NCBI GenBank assembly: GCA_910586855.1
Contig: CAJUJH010000001.1
Coordinates: forward strand, 1,037,016-1,101,015
Direction of reading: 5' to 3'
Source of the DNA: Candidatus Gastranaerophilales bacterium
GTDB lineage: Bacteria; Cyanobacteriota; Vampirovibrionia; Gastranaerophilales; Gastranaerophilaceae
Length of the DNA: 64,000 bases
Shown here one piece after another: positions 1 to 7,462 of the stretch. Made by a program: the position numbers and the translations under genes. The notes beneath the pieces were generated by a model that saw nothing but the letters and a program-made list of their open reading frames with translations, did not search any database and was not told the DNA's origin. Positions within the stretch are counted from its first letter, which is position 1; each line of letters begins with the position of its first letter.

Positions 1-390
1 ACCAAAATAACAAATAATATTTATTGGGATGAAGTCGTAAAAAATCCTTCATTGTCTTATGAAAAACCGTCCTTGCAAGTTCTTTCAAATTTATATCAAG
101 CAGCTCAGCGCCTTCAAATATTTATTGATTCTTATTTCCCCGGAATGAGAATAACTCCAACCAGCGGGTGGAGGTCAAGAAAATACAATTCCACACTAAG
201 AGGCGCTGACCCAAATTCTGAGCATATTTATGGTAATGCAATTGATTTTACCCCAACCAATAAAACCCTAGGTGCAGTATGGTCTGCTTTTAATAAATAT
301 TGGCGTGGCAGAAAAAAAGCGTATTGGTCCAGTAATTTTATTCATTGTGATACTACTATTGCAAGGGGTGTATACGCCAATGACTGGTAA
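1..390 (+). CDS. M15-family (D-Ala-D-Ala carboxypeptidase-like) peptidase, 5'-truncated
   Basis: The frame is open from base 1, so the start lies outside the window; an internal TTG at 52 is probably not the start. The visible residues contain the zinc site of the M15_3 group: S-E-H-x-x-G-x-A-x-D-F, then a C-terminal H-C-D. The family cleaves peptide cross-links or stem peptides in peptidoglycan. Just upstream of baseplate genes, it may be a tail-associated wall hydrolase or endolysin accessory. The fold call is firm; the exact substrate is inferred. Confidence 0.75.
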   Translation, partial: TKITNNIYWDEVVKNPSLSYEKPSLQVLSNLYQAAQRLQIFIDSYFPGMRITPTSGWRSRKYNSTLRGADPNSEHIYGNAIDFTPTNKTLGAVWSAFNKYWRGRKKAYWSSNFIHCDTTIARGVYANDW

Positions 391-396
391 TTTTCT

Positions 397-1017
397 ATGC
401 AAATAACTCCAAAATTCTTACAATTGGCAACAAAGCCCGATTTAACACAAGCTATTGAAAGCGGCGGAGAAAAAACTGCAGCTGAATTGAATTGTGTAAA
501 AATTGGCATTATTCAGGAATTTCATCCTGAAAATTTAACAGTTCAAGTCTTAATTGCAAATAAAAAAACTATTGGCTTAAATTCTGATGGTTCACAAGCG
601 ACCAGAGATTATACGCCAATTTATGCCAAGGTTTGTTACTGTACGCCTTTTGGGACATTTCCTATTAACCCTGGAGATGAATGCGTCTTGCTTTTTAACG
701 ATAGGGAAGTTGAAAGCTGGTTTATAAATGGTAATTCAAATCCTCTTGCATATCCCAGAATGCACGATATAACAGATGCAATTGCGATTGTCGGCATAAG
801 GTCTTTGCCAAAGATGATAAGTATTTTGGCAGATTGTTTTAATTTGTTTTATGGTCAATCTAATATTGCCTTATCGGAAGACCATATAAATATCACCTCC
901 CCCACGGTTCAAGCAGCCAATTTTCAAGCTATGAACGGAGCGGATGGGAATATTGTTGACAGTCAGGGAAAAACCCTGGCAAAAGTTGAAAAAGGTATTG
1001 TAACGGAAATTTATTAA
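397..1017 (+). CDS. Gp138-type membrane-puncturing spike / baseplate protein
   Basis: This 206-residue protein shows the Gp138 N-terminal domain pattern: a beta-rich OB-like start (roughly residues 30-120) with an 'INPGDECVLLFNDREVESWF' stretch, then 'HDITDAIAIVGIRSLP', close to the H-D-[LI]-[ST]-D-A-x-A-x-x-G-[LI]-R-S signature. The C-terminal 60 residues look like a short beta-helix. Gp138 proteins form the needle under the tail tube of contractile phages. The stop overlaps the next start (TAATG), so the genes are probably translationally coupled. Its place before the gp25-like and gp47 genes supports the call. Confidence 0.75.
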   Translation: MQITPKFLQLATKPDLTQAIESGGEKTAAELNCVKIGIIQEFHPENLTVQVLIANKKTIGLNSDGSQATRDYTPIYAKVCYCTPFGTFPINPGDECVLLFNDREVESWFINGNSNPLAYPRMHDITDAIAIVGIRSLPKMISILADCFNLFYGQSNIALSEDHINITSPTVQAANFQAMNGADGNIVDSQGKTLAKVEKGIVTEIY

Positions 1018-1373
1018 TGCGGGTTAGAAATCTTGATAAAAACGGAGATTGGACTTTTGGACAGTCTGATTCAAATTATGCAAAAAAGACCTATGCGGTT
1101 GTGCTTGATTTAAAAATGCGGCTTAAAGAATGGTATCAGGATTGCTTTTTTGCACTTAATAAGGGTATTCCTTGGAATATTAGGCTTGGTTCACATAATC
1201 AAAAAGAGCTTCTTGATAGAGATATCAAAAATACTGCTTTAGGTACAAACGGAGTTTTAAATATTTTTAATTTTAAAAGTAGTGTGACAGGCAGGCGTTA
1301 TCGTGCTCAATTTAGTATCTATACTCCGTATTCAAGCGACTTATTACCCGTTAATTTTGAATTTAATATTTAA
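1017..1373 (+). CDS. Baseplate wedge protein, gp25-like
   Basis: This 118-residue protein starts one base inside the previous stop. After a short beta strand it has a helical stretch (V-L-D-L-x-M-R-L-K-E-W), a T-P-W-like I-P-W, and 'ALGTNGV', which resembles the small gp25/GPW proteins next to baseplate J genes in Mu-like and related contractile phages. Position between the Gp138 spike and gp47/J homologue is the strongest support. Sequence identity to textbook gp25 looks low, so the family name is an inference from pattern and order. Confidence 0.55.
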   Translation: MRVRNLDKNGDWTFGQSDSNYAKKTYAVVLDLKMRLKEWYQDCFFALNKGIPWNIRLGSHNQKELLDRDIKNTALGTNGVLNIFNFKSSVTGRRYRAQFSIYTPYSSDLLPVNFEFNI

Positions 1374-1384
1374 AAGGTAGAAAA

Positions 1385-2608
1385 ATGACAGAAGGAATAA
1401 CGGCTGAAGGACTTATTGTTAAAGACTACAATACCCTTGTTAGTGATATACAAGCAGATTTAAATGCTATTTATGCACAAGATGGGGATGAAATTAATTT
1501 TGATTCAGAAACCCCCGATGGGCAGGCTACTAATATTTACGCTCAAGGCGGTGCTGATGTCAGAGAGCTGGCGCAAGGAGTATATAATTCTTTTGACCCC
1601 GATAAATGCGATGGAGCGGTCCAAGACAGCCGCTATGCCTTGAATTATTTAACAAGAAACGGCGGCACATTTACCATACAAAATATTGATGTGACTGTGG
1701 ATAAAACTGTCAATCTTGAAGGATTGGACAGCAATTATAATAATGCAGATGCCGCTGCTTATACAGTTTCCAATGATGCAGGCAATTTGTGGTATTTAAT
1801 TGATAGTATTGAGCTTGAAGCAGGCACGCATTCTTTGCCTTTTAGATACCAAAATTATGGGCTTATTCAGCCTACAATCGGAACAATTATAAATCAAGTA
1901 ACAAAAGTGCTTGGGGTTGTTTCTGTTATAAATTCCGTTGCTCCAACCACTCTTGGCAATTCTCAAGAAAGTGATATCAGTTTTAGAATCAGGCGTGAGC
2001 GCTCAACAGCCAAAAGGGGACAAAATAACCTTGATGCACTTTTGGGTGAATTATTAGATTTAGATGGAGTTTCAGATGCACGCACCTGGGTAAACCAAAC
2101 GAGCGAAACCGATGAAACGGGCACAGCGCCTTGGACTGTTTGGATTGTAATTGAGGGTGGCGCAAATTCAGACATCGCTTCTTTAATCTATGAGTATTCT
2201 TGCGGTCTCCCGACACGTGGCGAAGTTGAAGTTGATGTTCCTTCTGTATCAGGGCAGATTTTTAAAACTAAATTTGACCGTGCAAATCCTGTACCTTTAT
2301 ATATTAAATTTGATTTTTGGGCAACAGTGGATTTGTCTGCCGTTGATTTTGACAGTATTAAGGCAGATTTAGCACAGAATCTTTCATATTCTTTGGATGA
2401 AGCAGCTGAGACCTCAAAAATTACAGAAGCTGCAAGCCAAGCAATTTTAAGCAACGGGGGTGGAGGTTATGCACTGAATGTTGAAGTTTCAACAGATGGC
2501 ACAACCTATACTGATTATATCCCAAGTGCTTCAATGCAAAATAAATTTGTTGTTGACCCTACAAGAATTGCTATTACTGCCACAGGCAATACGACAAGCG
2601 GTAACTAA
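1385..2608 (+). CDS. Baseplate J / gp47-family protein
   Basis: The 407-residue product opens with the J/gp47 pattern: an I-V-x-D-Y-N-x-L start, acidic spacer, then D-x-x-T-P-D-G-Q. Residues about 190-255 carry the central motif (S-D-I-S-F-R-x-R-R-E-R, then G-V-S-D-A-R-T-W-V-N-Q-T) typical of the domain. These proteins form the baseplate wedge that triggers sheath contraction. An AAAGGT Shine-Dalgarno lies just upstream of the ATG, and the stop overlaps the next start. Antisense reading frames in this gene are shadows. Confidence 0.85.
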   Translation: MTEGITAEGLIVKDYNTLVSDIQADLNAIYAQDGDEINFDSETPDGQATNIYAQGGADVRELAQGVYNSFDPDKCDGAVQDSRYALNYLTRNGGTFTIQNIDVTVDKTVNLEGLDSNYNNADAAAYTVSNDAGNLWYLIDSIELEAGTHSLPFRYQNYGLIQPTIGTIINQVTKVLGVVSVINSVAPTTLGNSQESDISFRIRRERSTAKRGQNNLDALLGELLDLDGVSDARTWVNQTSETDETGTAPWTVWIVIEGGANSDIASLIYEYSCGLPTRGEVEVDVPSVSGQIFKTKFDRANPVPLYIKFDFWATVDLSAVDFDSIKADLAQNLSYSLDEAAETSKITEAASQAILSNGGGGYALNVEVSTDGTTYTDYIPSASMQNKFVVDPTRIAITATGNTTSGN

Positions 2609-3252
2609 TGAATTATTTAGAAATTTTAAAAAATTTGGAAGATTACTATGCAAATCTTCTTATAGTTCAATATAACAGAAAACCCAAGGCTGTTGCCACA
2701 ATTAAGCTCTTTATTAATTTGCTTTATGTAAATATGATATTTTTGCAAATTCGGGATGGGTTCGATTGGAAAACAGCAGCACTTGCCCAGCTTCGAATAA
2801 TAGGTAAATGGGTTGGGGTGAATGAATTTTATGAAGGTCAATTATTTGATTTTCATCCCTGGTTTTCACTTATTGATTGGAACTCTGAACCTGATAATTT
2901 GCAGGGAGGTTTTTCAACATTTGATAATTTTGAAACGCTTGAAGGCGGTTTTCTTGATTATGAAGAAATTAAACCTACTCAAAACCGTTTGGATGTTGAA
3001 CAATTCCGTACGATGGTTGGACTAAAGATTATTAAAAACAATATAACTCATACGTGTAAGGCTATTGATGATGCTATTTGGGAATACTTTAACGGTCAAG
3101 TTTATACGGTTTGGGATTTAGATAATCGGAATTTAATTTATTATTATCCGTCTGAATTAAACGTGATTATGGAGGTGGCAAAGGCTAAAAATGTTTTGCC
3201 CTGCCCGCCTACAGTAAATATTCAATTACAGGAGATTATAGAAGATGCCTAA
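2608..3252 (+). CDS. DUF2612-like phage baseplate/tail protein
   Basis: The 214-residue protein has a 'QYNRKPKAVATI' start and a 'QLRIIGKWVGV' segment, which match the DUF2612 phage family as I remember it. Several Trp and aromatic residues and alternating acidic loops follow. In known clusters this family sits directly after gp47/J and before the tail fibre, in the slot of gpI/gp48-like wedge-tip proteins. The gene starts on the last base of the upstream stop (TAATG) and overlaps the next gene by 8 bases, so it belongs to the baseplate operon. The biochemical role is unknown. Confidence 0.6.
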   Translation: MNYLEILKNLEDYYANLLIVQYNRKPKAVATIKLFINLLYVNMIFLQIRDGFDWKTAALAQLRIIGKWVGVNEFYEGQLFDFHPWFSLIDWNSEPDNLQGGFSTFDNFETLEGGFLDYEEIKPTQNRLDVEQFRTMVGLKIIKNNITHTCKAIDDAIWEYFNGQVYTVWDLDNRNLIYYYPSELNVIMEVAKAKNVLPCPPTVNIQLQEIIEDA

Positions 3253-5218
3253 GTTACCAAGAATACTGGCAAAAATTTTTGCTTCAAATGCAGCAGAAGA
3301 TGATATTGGGCAATTTGGTTCTGCATTAACTGGTTCTAAAGTTTTGACTTCAGATATTGCACAAATTCAAGCACTTCCTGCTTACGAGGAAGGTTGGAGG
3401 GGTGCTGTTATATCAAACAGAAATTACCCAACATTACAGGAAACAAATGGGGTATTAAAGAATATATCCCAGCAGCTTGCATACCTTTTTCAGCAAGGTC
3501 TTCCCGAATGGGATTCTGAAACTACCTACTATACCAACTCTTTTTGTCAGGTTGATGGGACTGTTTACAAATCCCTGACAGATGAAAATGTCGGAAATAA
3601 GCCAACAGAAGATACAACGAATTGGGAAGTATGGAGTGCAGGCGGCTCTGGCTCTGGTCTTCCAATCGGTTTTATCGGTCAATCCATAGTACCTGTAGAT
3701 GAAACAAAAGGTTTGAAAAGAAATTTGAATGGGTCAAAGCTTCCCATAAATGCCAATACGAAAGGTATCCTCAATAAATTAAAACAAGCGGCATTACTTT
3801 ATCCTTCACTTGCTGCCCCATCTCAAGAAGCCTGGGATGCTATTAGTGCAAGAAGCATTGAAGGGCAATGCGGTAAAATTTTTATCAACGAAGATGAGGG
3901 ATATATTCAACTGCCACGTGTAACTAAAGTGCAAGGGTGTTTAACTTTAGCGAATATTGGGGATATCGTTGATGCTGGCATACCGAATACCCCTGGACAG
4001 TTTAATGGTTATACTGTCAATAATGCTACAAGCTGTACAGGTCCATTTTCTTCTAATAATAATACTTTTGCGGGACCTTCAAATGTAGATAACAACATAG
4101 AAGGGCAAAATATCACCTATTTTAATCCATCCACTGTAAGCTCTCTTTACAGAGATAATTTTGATAATATTCAAGAAGAAGCTATACAATACCCATATTT
4201 TATCGTTATTGCTACTGGGGCAGAAGAAGAGGTTAACATTGTAAATAAATATGAACTCAATAACCCATTTGTATTGCTGGAACCCAAATACTTTGAAAAA
4301 GCTCCATATAATTCCTCATGGCTACTCACCAGTGAAGGCTACTATCCAAAAGGACTTTATCCATCTGTATATAACGCTTTATTGATTGAGCTGAATCCAG
4401 AAATAGAGGTAGGGCAATCGGTTACAATTGATGGCTGGACATATGTAAAAAGGGGATGGAGTGTTAAAAATAGCACCGATTCCGATATAACCGATTATGA
4501 TTTTGTAGTAAACCAAGATAATGAGACATTTAGAACCATCTTAAAATCTAAATTGGCAAGTGGAAGTGCAGTTGTGGGGAATAAACACCCACTGATTTAT
4601 ACCTCTGATAGTTTGAATGAATTTGGACTATATTGTACAAATACGAATACAATAGCTCAGTCTGAATTGAACCCAGCAGTTGGAATTTTACCGCAATTGG
4701 CTACTTCTAATCAAGGGGTTCCCAATAGGCTGATTGGGCTTTCTACAGACCCTGTAAAATCTGGAGCTGTTACAGATTCTTCAGAATTAAAACTCTACAT
4801 CTATGTTGGCGAAACCGTGCAAAATCCAAATTTGATTAATGCCGGAAGAATACAGGAACAAATTGCAAATATACAAAGTCAGCCCCATATAATAAAAACC
4901 TACGTAAACGGTACATCTGGATATATAATCTGGTCCAATAGTTATGGCGTACAGTGGGGAAGAGGCATAGCTTCTACAAATTATAGTGCTACGGATACCG
5001 TTGTGCTATTGAAAAAATTTGCAGATACAAGCTATAACGTTCAGTTAGTAGTCCAGGGTGAAAGTAATGGTAAAACACTGACTGCTCGTTTAACAGGAAA
5101 ATACAGTATAGATAAGTTTGGAGTTGTAGCAGCTAACGAAAATACATTTTATCCTTACCCTTTTACTTGGACTGCGAAAGGGTATTTAGCGGAAGGAGAG
5201 TATATTAATGAGTTATAA
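3245..5218 (+). CDS. Phage tail fibre protein
   Basis: The 657-residue protein has the N-terminal region typical of fibres attached to contractile baseplates (residues about 30-75 with 'QALPAYEEGWRGAVISNRN' and 'LAYLFQQGLPEW'). A small carbohydrate-binding-like module follows (W-D-x-x-T-x-Y-x-x-N, then V-Y-K-S-L, then T-x-W). The rest is Asn/Ser/Thr/Gly-rich beta structure, expected for a trimeric receptor-binding fibre. An AGGAG precedes the ATG. It would determine host range; the receptor cannot be predicted. The 3' end overlaps the next gene by 11 bases, as with fibre chaperone or assembly pairs. Confidence 0.8.
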   Translation: MPKLPRILAKIFASNAAEDDIGQFGSALTGSKVLTSDIAQIQALPAYEEGWRGAVISNRNYPTLQETNGVLKNISQQLAYLFQQGLPEWDSETTYYTNSFCQVDGTVYKSLTDENVGNKPTEDTTNWEVWSAGGSGSGLPIGFIGQSIVPVDETKGLKRNLNGSKLPINANTKGILNKLKQAALLYPSLAAPSQEAWDAISARSIEGQCGKIFINEDEGYIQLPRVTKVQGCLTLANIGDIVDAGIPNTPGQFNGYTVNNATSCTGPFSSNNNTFAGPSNVDNNIEGQNITYFNPSTVSSLYRDNFDNIQEEAIQYPYFIVIATGAEEEVNIVNKYELNNPFVLLEPKYFEKAPYNSSWLLTSEGYYPKGLYPSVYNALLIELNPEIEVGQSVTIDGWTYVKRGWSVKNSTDSDITDYDFVVNQDNETFRTILKSKLASGSAVVGNKHPLIYTSDSLNEFGLYCTNTNTIAQSELNPAVGILPQLATSNQGVPNRLIGLSTDPVKSGAVTDSSELKLYIYVGETVQNPNLINAGRIQEQIANIQSQPHIIKTYVNGTSGYIIWSNSYGVQWGRGIASTNYSATDTVVLLKKFADTSYNVQLVVQGESNGKTLTARLTGKYSIDKFGVVAANENTFYPYPFTWTAKGYLAEGEYINEL

Positions 5219-5696
5219 GTTAAATAAACCTTTTACAAAAAAACAAAAAAATGATTTTATTGTTGATTATAATCACAATCAGGGTTTAAGAATTGAAGAA
5301 ACAGGCACTGCACTTTATGCTCTTGAGCCTAATGAGATTATGCAAGATGGTGAAGTTATTATTAACCCTGATTATGAGCAAGAACAAGCACAAAAAGAGC
5401 GCGAACGCCTCAATAACCTTACAATGACAAAGCGTGTATTGTGGCTGCAATTAAAAGAACTTGGAATATCTTATCAACAACTTAAAGATTTAATTGCAAC
5501 CAATGAAGATGCCCAGGCTGAATGGGATTTATGTGAAAACTTAAAACGTGATAACCCGTTGCTTGATATTATGGGGGCAGAATTAGGCATCACACCTGAA
5601 CAGATTGACAATATGTTTAAAATAGCGAACGGGGAAGAGCCCTTGAAGGAAGAACCAAAGGAGCTTGTTACAGAGGATACGGAAAATGAAAATTAA
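5208..5696 (+). CDS. Phage protein paired with tail fibre, function unknown
   Basis: The 162-residue acidic protein overlaps the fibre gene by 11 bases and has a GGAGAG-type ribosome site upstream. It begins with a basic segment, then a conserved-looking 'DYNHNQGLRIEET' stretch, a helical Glu/Gln/Arg-rich middle (residues about 65-85), and an acidic tail rich in Glu and Lys. No signal peptide or membrane segment is visible. Its position suggests a fibre-assembly or fibre-tip partner, but I do not recognise a named family. Confidence 0.55.
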   Translation: MSYKLNKPFTKKQKNDFIVDYNHNQGLRIEETGTALYALEPNEIMQDGEVIINPDYEQEQAQKERERLNNLTMTKRVLWLQLKELGISYQQLKDLIATNEDAQAEWDLCENLKRDNPLLDIMGAELGITPEQIDNMFKIANGEEPLKEEPKELVTEDTENEN

Positions 5697-5756
5697 ACCC
5701 TTAATACAAGCTAAATACAGCTTATAAATTGTAAATAATTAAAAAGGATTGTGAAA

Positions 5757-6269
5757 ATGGGAATATTTTTAACAGCACCGGCGCGCACAGACCAGCTGCC
5801 TAAAAAAGGTATGTATAAACTCACAGATAACGAGCTTTATCTGGATGATGACGGTTCAATATATCTTGCTTGGAGAAATTTTCAAACTGATAATTATACT
5901 TGGATTAAATCTAACAATTGGGATATTAGATGTAGCCATGGACATGATATAGGCTGCAAATATCATCAAATTGTGCAAGTTAAATTAAGCATAGCGCAGC
6001 TTAAATTTAAAGGATATTTACGACAATCTAAAGGCAGATGGATATGTGAAAATATACCAGCTAAATATCTAAAAGTTATAGATGTTTCCGGACACGTTAT
6101 AAATAATTTATTTTATAGAATGCTAAAAAGTGCAGACTGTCCTGTCACTCCTAAATATATACAATATGGTTACAGAGTCGGTGTAGCATTTAATATTAAT
6201 TGGTTTTTAACAGGCAAGAAAAAGATTGATTTGAATAAAATTTACGATGAGGATTGGAATAAAGAGTAA
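5757..6269 (+). CDS. Hypothetical phage protein
   Basis: A GTG at 5751 is only 2 bases from the AAGGA element, while the ATG at 5757 has 8 bases of spacing and is the better start. The product of about 170 residues is rich in aromatic residues and has a Cys/His-containing loop ('CSHGHDIGC') about one third of the way in, which could bind a metal or form a disulphide. No membrane segment is evident. It sits between the fibre pair and the lysis genes and ends in a TAATG overlap with the small membrane protein. Function not recognised. Confidence 0.5.
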   Translation: MGIFLTAPARTDQLPKKGMYKLTDNELYLDDDGSIYLAWRNFQTDNYTWIKSNNWDIRCSHGHDIGCKYHQIVQVKLSIAQLKFKGYLRQSKGRWICENIPAKYLKVIDVSGHVINNLFYRMLKSADCPVTPKYIQYGYRVGVAFNINWFLTGKKKIDLNKIYDEDWNKE

Positions 6270-6511
6270 TGGATAGATTTTTTAACAAAGAAATGGTTGT
6301 TTTTATAGCAACCATAAGTGCCATTATGGCATTTGGGATGATGATACAATCTAACTATTTTGCAACTAAATTAGACCTTGCGAATTTAAAGCTTGAAATG
6401 GCTGAGATGCACGTAAAGCTTAAAGAATATTCAGATAATCAGGATAAAACTATTTTGCAAAATTTAGACAACAAATATAACTTAATTTTAAAGGAAATTA
6501 GGAGCAGATAA
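6269..6511 (+). CDS. Small one-span membrane protein, candidate holin or lysis accessory
   Basis: The 80-residue product has one hydrophobic helix at about residues 9-27, then a charged, likely coiled-coil region of about 45 residues. It is coupled to both neighbours by one-base TAATG overlaps and lies immediately before the lysozyme gene. That position and architecture fit a class-III-like holin or a spanin/regulator. There is no lipobox. The role is inferred from location, not homology. Confidence 0.5.
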   Translation: MDRFFNKEMVVFIATISAIMAFGMMIQSNYFATKLDLANLKLEMAEMHVKLKEYSDNQDKTILQNLDNKYNLILKEIRSR

Positions 6512-6939
6512 TGGAAATATCAAAAAACGGAATCAATTTAATTAAAAAATTTGAAGGATGCTCTCTTAAAGCTTACAAGTGCCCTGCAGGTGTTTGGACA
6601 ATAGGGTACGGACATACAAATAAAGTACTTGTAGATGATGTTATCACACAAGAAGAAGCTGAAACTTTATTAAAACACGATTTAATTATTCATTGCAATA
6701 ATGTTTCAAAACTTGTTAAGGTACATTTAAATCAAAACCAGTTTGATGCACTCGTATCGTTTGAATATAACGTAGGGTATACTGCCTTCCAAAATTCAAC
6801 CCTGCTAAAGCTTTTAAATCAAAGAAAATATAATGAAGCTGCTGAACATTTTAATAGGTGGGTTTATGCAGGTAAAAAAGTTCTGCCCGGACTTGTAAAC
6901 CGTAGGGAAGCGGAAAAGGAATTGTTTTTGAAGGTTTAA
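6511..6939 (+). CDS. Phage lysozyme (endolysin), GH24 family
   Basis: The 142-residue protein is a near-complete T4/P22-type muramidase that hydrolyses the MurNAc-GlcNAc bond. The catalytic triad is visible as E15, C24 and T30, with exact family spacing (E-x8-C-x5-T) and the hallmark 'AYKCPAGVWTIGYGHT'. Cys instead of Asp at the second position is common in lambdoid-type endolysins. The later 'FDALVSFEYNVG' and 'GLVNRREAEKELF' motifs are also typical. There is no signal-arrest sequence, so release would need a holin, possibly the preceding gene product. Confidence 0.92.
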   Translation: MEISKNGINLIKKFEGCSLKAYKCPAGVWTIGYGHTNKVLVDDVITQEEAETLLKHDLIIHCNNVSKLVKVHLNQNQFDALVSFEYNVGYTAFQNSTLLKLLNQRKYNEAAEHFNRWVYAGKKVLPGLVNRREAEKELFLKV

Positions 6940-6972
6940 GACGTTTTAATGGTAGTATATAATAAGGTTATT

Positions 6973-7010
6973 AAGCGACTCATTGCTTCGGTGGTGCTGT
7001 CGCTTTTTTG
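6973..7010 (+). terminator. Rho-independent terminator 1 of the prophage late operon
   Basis: A 7-bp stem AAGCGAC (6973-6979) pairs with GTCGCTT (6999-7005), with a 19-base loop that can fold further, and a T-rich run follows directly. It lies about 35 bases after the lysozyme stop. Confidence 0.7.
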
Positions 7011-7015
7011 TTTTT

Positions 7016-7041
7016 AACCCCGTCTTTTTAGACGGGGTTTT
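7016..7041 (+). terminator. Rho-independent terminator 2 of the prophage late operon
   Basis: A perfect 8-bp GC-rich stem CCCCGTCT (7018-7025) and AGACGGGG (7030-7037) with a TTTT loop is flanked by AA on the left and TTTT on the right. It could act in both directions and is the second of two stacked terminators. Confidence 0.8.
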
Positions 7042-7141
7042 GTGTTAAAGTTATTAAAGCATAAGCCATAACAGCTTTTCCTAATTCCAAATTTACCAAA
7101 TACCAAATAAACAAAAGAATTAATATTACTCGTAATATCAT
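7028..7141 (-). CDS. Possible 37-residue membrane microprotein
   Basis: Read leftward from an ATG at 7141, preceded by AAAGGAGG (core at 7150-7146), is an open frame of 37 codons. It begins M-I-L-R-V-I-L-I-L-L-F-I-W-Y-L-V and then N-L-E-L-G-K. The first 17 residues form one hydrophobic helix. The Shine-Dalgarno is among the strongest in the window, but its 4-base spacing is short, and the 3' end runs into the late terminator stem. It is either a small lysogeny-expressed membrane peptide or a chance frame. Confidence 0.35.
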   Translation of the reverse strand: MILRVILILLFIWYLVNLELGKAVMAYALITLTQNPV

Positions 7142-7307
7142 TTTTCCTCCTTTAAAATTATTCTCAGAAAATTCTCAGAATTTTTATGTTAAAATCTGTG
7201 GGTAAAATATGGGTAATTAATATAACCATTCATATAATTAGTATTTTATTCAAATTGTTAAAACTCTTGATTTTATTTGTTTTTCCAATATTTTTTAAGT
7301 CAATATA

Positions 7308-7366
7308 TTGGACTTAAAATCCAATGAGGGTCAAACCTCGTACCAGTTCAAGTCTGGTCTGGAGCA
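7308..7366 (+). other. 3' fragment of tRNA-Leu(UAA): probable prophage attachment site
   Basis: The segment folds as the 3' two thirds of a tRNA-Leu. Anticodon stem TTGGA/TCCAA (7308-7312, 7320-7324) encloses loop CTTAAAA with anticodon TAA. A long variable arm GAGG/CCTC (7326-7329, 7336-7339), a T arm ACCAG-TTCAAGT-CTGGT (7342-7358) and the acceptor strand CTGGAGC with discriminator A at 7366 follow. The bases upstream do not supply the 5' acceptor GCTCCAG or a D arm, so it is not a complete gene. A 3' tRNA remnant at the end of a prophage is the classic product of tyrosine-recombinase integration. Confidence 0.8.
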
Positions 7367-7372
7367 AACTTT

Positions 7373-7399
7373 AAAACCTCCTGTTTGGGAGGTTTTTTT
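7373..7399 (+). terminator. Terminator after the tRNA-Leu fragment
   Basis: CCTCC (7377-7381) pairs with GGAGG (7388-7392), extended by flanking A and T runs, and a T7 tract follows. It is probably the original terminator of the host tRNA-Leu gene, left on the host side of the junction. Confidence 0.75.
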
Positions 7400-7462
7400 A
7401 ATTTGAAATAAAGATAGTTACAATTGTACATTAAAAACTGGTCATAGCCTTTAATATTAATC

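Larger units (their letters stand above)
1..7366 (+). mobile_element. Right end of a contractile-tail prophage (left part outside window)
   Basis: Ten genes on one strand with overlaps or very short gaps form a late phage module: M15 peptidase, Gp138-type spike, gp25-like protein, gp47/J baseplate protein, DUF2612 protein, tail fibre, fibre-associated protein, two small proteins and a GH24 lysozyme. Tandem terminators follow. The right boundary is set at a 3' fragment of tRNA-Leu(UAA), as expected for integration into a tRNA gene. Head, packaging, integrase and repressor genes are not in view. Whether the element is functional cannot be judged here. Confidence 0.85.

Noticed and set aside
7161..7179. 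Tandem TTCTCAGAA repeat
   Set aside because: Only two short copies; too little to call an operator or an element.
7308..7366. Functional tRNA-Leu gene
   Set aside because: The 5' acceptor strand and D arm are missing, so it cannot fold as a full tRNA.
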